A DNA stretch of 9,750 nt. Source: Chloroflexia bacterium. GTDB lineage: Bacteria > Chloroflexota > Chloroflexia > Thermomicrobiales > UBA6265. Location of the stretch: positions 1-9,750 of the forward strand of contig JACDBO010000244.1 in assembly GCA_013694885.1 (NCBI GenBank), read 5' to 3'. Made by a program: the position numbers and the translations under genes. The notes below the pieces were generated by a model. That model was not told where the DNA came from and ran no database searches. It saw only the letters and a program-made list of their open reading frames with translations. Shown one piece after another: positions 7,270 to 9,750 of this stretch; positions within the stretch are counted from its first letter, which is position 1, and each line of letters opens with the position of its first letter.

Positions 7270-7291
7270 GGGCGACCACATCGGGTCGCCC
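7270..7291. repeat. REP-like hairpin GGGCGACC / GGTCGCCC
   Basis: A perfect 8-bp inverted repeat (7270-7277 and 7284-7291) surrounds a six-base loop and is followed by CCCTAC. Without a T-run it is not a canonical terminator. Between two convergent genes it may serve as a bidirectional 3'-end structure. The form recalls dispersed GGGCGACC-type palindromes of some high-GC genomes, from memory only. Confidence 0.5.
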
Positions 7292-7345
7292 CCTACCCAC
7301 GATTGCCGCGATCCGATGGTCCCGGTTCATCGTTCATACGAACGA

Positions 7346-7394
7346 CCAACCTCCAACAGCCTATCCCCTATCTTCTGTCCTCTGTCCTCTGTCC
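7346..7394. repeat. Degenerate heptanucleotide tandem array, seven units
   Basis: The stretch divides in one register into CCAACCT, CCAACAG, CCTATCC, CCTATCT and then TCTGTCC three times. The last three units are identical and the earlier ones drift from them. The array ends nine bases before the stop of the exporter permease gene, in the 3' region of its transcript. Confidence 0.65.
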
Positions 7395-7403
7395 TCTACC
7401 GGC

Positions 7404-8246
7404 CTAGCCGCTTCGCTTGAGGCGGCCGGTGCGCTTGGCGAACTGCTCGCCCTGCTGGAAGATCCAGATGCCGAGCGGCGGGAAGATGGCGCCCATGATG
7501 ATCAGCGGCCAGATGTAGCGCCAGAGACTACCGAGGGCGGCGCCTTCCATCAGCGCCGCACGGATACCGTCCAGCGCGTAGTAGACCGGCGAGACCTTGG
7601 CCAGCGCCTGCATCCAACCCGGCAGCACGTCGATCGGGTAGTAGATACCCGAGACGAGCAGCAGCGCCGAGCCGAAAATGAAGGTGACTTGCTGCCCTTT
7701 CTCCGGCGAGAGCAGCGGCATCACGGCCGCGACCATACCGAAGCCGACCAGCGAGACGCTGCACACCGCCAGCACGACGAACGCCGCGCCGTAGTTGGCG
7801 TCGCTGAGGCGCAGGTCGAAGAAGAGCGAGATCGTGACCAGCATGATGATCATGCGGACGATGCCGTAGATCACCGCGTAGATGCTGGTGCCGATCAAGT
7901 GCGTTGCCCGGCTGGCCGGGCTCATGAACGTGTACTCGATCGTCCCTTCCCAGCGCTCCCAGCTCACCGTCTCCGACAGGATGTCGAAGAGCATCGAGAG
8001 GTAACTCCAGATCAGCGTGCCGATCAGGAGGAAGGTCGTGAACTGGCTGGTCGTCTCCGCGCTCTGCTGCGCGGCGACCCCGATGAACCCGATGCTCAGC
8101 GCATTGGCGGTCGTGTAGACGAGCCAGACTAGATCCCACCAGAAGTAGCGTTTGGTCAGATAGTAGTTCCGCTGGGCAAAACCCCAGACCGCGATCAGCT
8201 CGCGGAGCCAGTGGGGTTTGCCCAGGTGCGGCATTGACGCCTGCAT
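7404..8246 (-). CDS. ABC-2 type transporter permease
   Basis: This 280-residue inner-membrane protein should form the export channel with the ATPase encoded just upstream. Several hydrophobic segments suggest about six membrane spans. Family marks include WERWEGTIEYTFMSP (96-110), the conserved E-GT-E element of ABC-2 permeases. Another is SGIYYPIDVLPGWMQ (199-213), followed by P-YYALDGIR, the usual element before the last span. The ATG at 8246 follows the ATPase stop with no gap (TAA then ATG), indicating translational coupling. A weak GGGGTGA lies upstream and a second ATG follows four codons in. The cargo is not readable from the sequence, and drug, lipid or polysaccharide export are all possible. 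Confidence 0.87.
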   Translation of the reverse strand: MQASMPHLGKPHWLRELIAVWGFAQRNYYLTKRYFWWDLVWLVYTTANALSIGFIGVAAQQSAETTSQFTTFLLIGTLIWSYLSMLFDILSETVSWERWEGTIEYTFMSPASRATHLIGTSIYAVIYGIVRMIIMLVTISLFFDLRLSDANYGAAFVVLAVCSVSLVGFGMVAAVMPLLSPEKGQQVTFIFGSALLLVSGIYYPIDVLPGWMQALAKVSPVYYALDGIRAALMEGAALGSLWRYIWPLIIMGAIFPPLGIWIFQQGEQFAKRTGRLKRSG

Positions 8247-9083
8247 TTACTTCACCCCGGCTTTCTTCTCTTCTTCTTCGAGTTTCTTGGCCTCGATGTC
8301 CTCCATCGAGGCGCCGGTCGCCGCCATGAAGACCTCTTCCAGATTCGGCGCCTGGCCGTCCTGCTGGTAGCGCTGCTTGAGCGCGTGCGGCGTGTCGAGG
8401 GCGATGATGTCGCCGTCGAGCATGATCCCGATCCGGTCGCAGAGCTCCTCGGCCTCGTCCATGTCGTGCGTGCAGAGCAGGATCGAGGCGTCGTGCGTGT
8501 GTCGGATGCCACGGATCAGCGCCTGCACGTCTTTCTTGCTGCGCGGGTCGAGACCCGTGGTCGGCTCATCGAGCAGCATCAGCATCGGGCTGGTGAGCAA
8601 CGCTCGCGCCAAGGCGATCTTCTGCTGCATCCCCCGCGAGAGGTGCTCCATCGGCTCGTTGACCCGATTGAGGTCGAAGCCGATGCTGCCCAGGATCTCC
8701 CTGATCTTCGGCTTGCTCTCGCGGTCGGTCACGCCGTAGAGCTTGGCGCCGTAGATCAGATTCTCCATCGAGGACATCTTCTTGAAGAAGCTGGCCTCGA
8801 CGCTGACCCGGTTGATGTGGCGCTGCACCTCTTTCGGGTGACGAACCGCGTCGATGTCGAAGACGCGCACGTCACCGCCGTCGGGGATGATCAGTGTCGA
8901 GATCACGCGAACGAGCGTGCTCTTGCCGCTGCCGTTGGGCCCGAGGATGCCGACGACCTCACCGCGCTTCACAGTGATCGAGACCGACTTCAGCGCCGTC
9001 GAGTACTCGTTGCGCTTCTTCTTGAACCGTTTCATCGCGTCGCGCAGTTCGAGCGCGTTCTCTGCCTGATATACCTTGTCCAT
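8247..9083 (-). CDS. ABC-2 exporter ATP-binding protein (DrrA/NatA-like)
   Basis: This 278-residue cytoplasmic ATPase should power the adjacent ABC-2 permease. Walker A is GPNGSGKST at 48-56. The signature is LSRGMQQK at 148-155. Walker B with the catalytic glutamate is LMLLLDEPTTGLD at 167-179, and the switch histidine is H206 (CTHD). LEEVF in the C-terminal part is common in DrrA-like proteins. The last 20 or so residues are strongly charged (KKLEEEEKK). At the Q-loop the usual glutamine appears replaced by glutamate (VSVEASFF, E96). ATG at 9083 is chosen because AGGA lies about four bases upstream; the frame remains open to a TTG at 9110 without a better site. A long leader with a terminator and a short ORF precedes it. 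Confidence 0.88.
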   Translation of the reverse strand: MDKVYQAENALELRDAMKRFKKKRNEYSTALKSVSITVKRGEVVGILGPNGSGKSTLVRVISTLIIPDGGDVRVFDIDAVRHPKEVQRHINRVSVEASFFKKMSSMENLIYGAKLYGVTDRESKPKIREILGSIGFDLNRVNEPMEHLSRGMQQKIALARALLTSPMLMLLDEPTTGLDPRSKKDVQALIRGIRHTHDASILLCTHDMDEAEELCDRIGIMLDGDIIALDTPHALKQRYQQDGQAPNLEEVFMAATGASMEDIEAKKLEEEEKKAGVK

Positions 9084-9160
9084 CGTTCCTACCCTGCCAT
9101 GTCGTCGCAATCGTTCCGCCTGACCCGCTCGCTACGGCTGGATGGCGGTGCACGAGGTCC

Positions 9161-9199
9161 TTACCCGTGACGTGGTTCTGGACTGATTCGCCGCGGCAT
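9161..9199 (-). CDS. Candidate 12-codon upstream ORF in exporter leader
   Basis: A very strong ribosome site (AGGAGG at 9210-9205) lies five bases before ATG at 9199. The ORF would encode MPRRISPEPRHG and end at TAA (9163-9161), 77 bases before the ATPase ATG and in a different frame from it. Its ribosome site is better than that of the ATPase itself. It sits after the intrinsic terminator, so it would be translated only on read-through transcripts. It could be a leader peptide that tunes translation of the exporter, or a chance match. Function unknown. Confidence 0.4.
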   Translation of the reverse strand: MPRRISPEPRHG

Positions 9200-9263
9200 C
9201 GTGACCTCCTCTCGTTTCTTGCCGTACCAGATGGCCCTCGCCCCGGCGCTGGCGCGTCGGGAC

Positions 9264-9292
9264 AAAAAAAATCCCCCGGCATATCGCCGGGG
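9264..9292 (-). terminator. Intrinsic (rho-independent) terminator, minus strand
   Basis: On the minus strand CCCCGGC (9292-9286), loop GATAT and GCCGGGG (9280-9274) form a perfect 7-bp stem. GA follows and then eight T (9271-9264). No gene ends just upstream on this strand within the window. The terminator lies 180 bases before the ATPase start, which points to attenuation of the exporter operon. Confidence 0.8.
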
Positions 9293-9499
9293 AGTCGCTC
9301 GCGTTTCGCGTCCTGTTGGCAGTGGCTCGTCCTGGATCAGACATCACCCGCCGCGCGCAATCGCAAGGCACACTCCTCCCCCGAGGCAGCGCCAATAGGC
9401 ACCCGCATTCGGAAGATCGTATCCGTCGCCATCGCGTAACTCATCCCACTCGCGTTCGACATCCCACCCGAAAACGCGCACGATCGCTCGTTCTCAACC
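9264..9499 (-). ncRNA. Candidate structured 5' leader / attenuator of the ABC-2 exporter
   Basis: From the predicted start near 9499, the minus-strand transcript runs about 210 bases before the terminator stem. It contains a hairpin at 9478-9451 (CGCGTT, 2-base bulge, CG; paired with CGAACGCG; loop of ten). A second stem pairs GGTGCC with GGCGCT around TATT near 9402-9387, including two wobbles. GGGGAG at 9381-9376 could pair with CTCCCC of the terminator's 5' arm and act as an antiterminator. I looked for T-box, cobalamin and c-di-GMP hallmarks and did not find a full set. A small RNA ending at the terminator is the main alternative. Confidence 0.4.
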
Positions 9500-9505
9500 G
9501 ATCCC

Positions 9506-9534
9506 AGACTACGGGTGCATCACCGGAAAGTCAA
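9506..9534 (-). promoter_or_regulatory. Predicted promoter for the exporter leader
   Basis: On the minus strand TTGACT (9534-9529, five of six) is followed after exactly 17 bases by TAGTCT (9511-9506, three of six). The spacing and the TAG--T form match the importer promoter in this window (TTGACC, 17, TAGACT). Upstream, 9541-9570 is noticeably AT-rich for this DNA, as expected for an UP-like region. Confidence 0.42.
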
Positions 9535-9685
9535 TCCCACCAAGAAAACGATCATATTTCCATCGCAAATCGTTGGGGTGCGGCCATTGACGGGTGTCGA
9601 TTATGTTGAGAAGATGGGGGTGTACTCACCAACGAGACAATGAGGTTGCGTCCCACACGCGGCCAACGTCGAGAGGAGTTGACAA

Positions 9686-9750
9686 ATGGTTCGCATGAAG
9701 CATCGGCTCGCCGCGTTTTCAATTATCGTCGCCCTGCCGCTGCTCCTAAC
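9686..9750 (+). CDS. N-terminal start of a secreted or membrane protein (cut by window end)
   Basis: ATG at 9686 follows GAGAGGAG (9671-9678) at a seven-base spacing. The 21 complete codons read MVRMKHRLAAFSIIVALPLLL: a basic start then a hydrophobic run, as in a signal peptide or first membrane span. Nothing more can be said about its family. It diverges from the exporter operon. TTGACG at 9587-9592 is a possible -35, with only a weak -10 (GAAGAT, 9610-9615). Confidence 0.6.
   Translation, partial: MVRMKHRLAAFSIIVALPLLL

Larger units (their letters stand above)
7100..7403. other. Gene-free convergent intergenic region
   Basis: This region separates the second dehydrogenase (plus) from the exporter permease (minus). 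Frames here give only short, low-complexity peptides. It contains a two-copy heptamer AGGGCCG at 7105-7118, a hairpin at 7270-7291 and a small stem at 7330-7345 (TCGTTC and GAACGA, loop ATAC). The heptamer array at 7346-7394 lies at its right end. No intrinsic terminator with a T-tract was found for either flanking gene. Confidence 0.6.

Noticed and set aside
7346..7394. CRISPR array
   Set aside because: Units are 7 bp with no spacers, so it is a tandem repeat. No CRISPR repeats or cas genes appear in the window.
9320..9326. GCCACTG on the minus strand, reminiscent of a cobalamin riboswitch element
   Set aside because: The other conserved blocks (a GGGAA-type block and the distal GAGNCAGGAGACCTGCC-type box) are absent in order and spacing.
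9167..9439. 90-codon plus-strand open frame across the terminator
   Set aside because: It reads through the terminator hairpin and poly-A stretch, has no ribosome site I could support and shows no domain.
9451..9478. tRNA gene suggested by GTTCGA
   Set aside because: The flanking bases do not form a T-arm or cloverleaf on either strand, and no acceptor stem is found.
9264..9499. T-box leader
   Set aside because: No AGGGTGGNACCGCG-like antiterminator sequence or recognisable stem I motifs were found by eye. I therefore left the leader unclassified; a covariance search could still overturn this.

Overview
The window is high-GC bacterial DNA with short intergenic gaps and clear Shine-Dalgarno sites. 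It suggests a Chloroflexota bacterium of the Thermomicrobia/Sphaerobacter kind. The clues are the Ser/Pro/Ala-rich linker after the signal peptide of the binding protein, the gene families, and short low-complexity intergenic repeats. This is an inference from style, not from a marker gene.

Layout: (a) 2-151 is the C-terminal tail of an IS630-family transposase, cut by the window edge. (b) 248-1315 (+) is a class I mannose-6-phosphate isomerase. It converges with (c) a minus-strand operon running from 5731 to 1345: a sugar-alcohol-type solute-binding protein, two MalF/MalG-like permeases, and a zinc-dependent polyol-type dehydrogenase. The two convergent stop codons lie inside one shared hairpin. 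(d) 6062-7099 (+) is a second zinc-dependent dehydrogenase, diverging from the operon across a 330-bp control region. That region holds a good minus-strand promoter, an 18-bp palindrome over its -35 box, and a direct repeat. (e) 7100-7403 has no gene but holds a REP-like hairpin and a degenerate 7-bp tandem array. (f) 9083-7404 (minus) is a two-gene ABC-2 exporter, ATPase then permease. (g) The 602-bp gap 9084-9685 holds a candidate regulated leader for the exporter: a promoter, about 210 nt of structured sequence, an intrinsic terminator, a 12-codon upstream ORF with a strong ribosome site, then the ATPase gene. (h) 9686 onward (+) is the start of a secreted or membrane protein, cut by the window end.

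How the genes may work together: the binding protein and permeases would import a polyol (mannitol/sorbitol/arabinitol class) and one or both dehydrogenases would oxidise it to a ketose. The isomerase could link the resulting fructose 6-phosphate to mannose 6-phosphate. No importer ATPase, sugar kinase or regulator is present here, so these must be supplied from elsewhere. The best candidate for something undescribed is the terminator-plus-upstream-ORF leader before the ABC-2 exporter. I did not recognise its RNA class.
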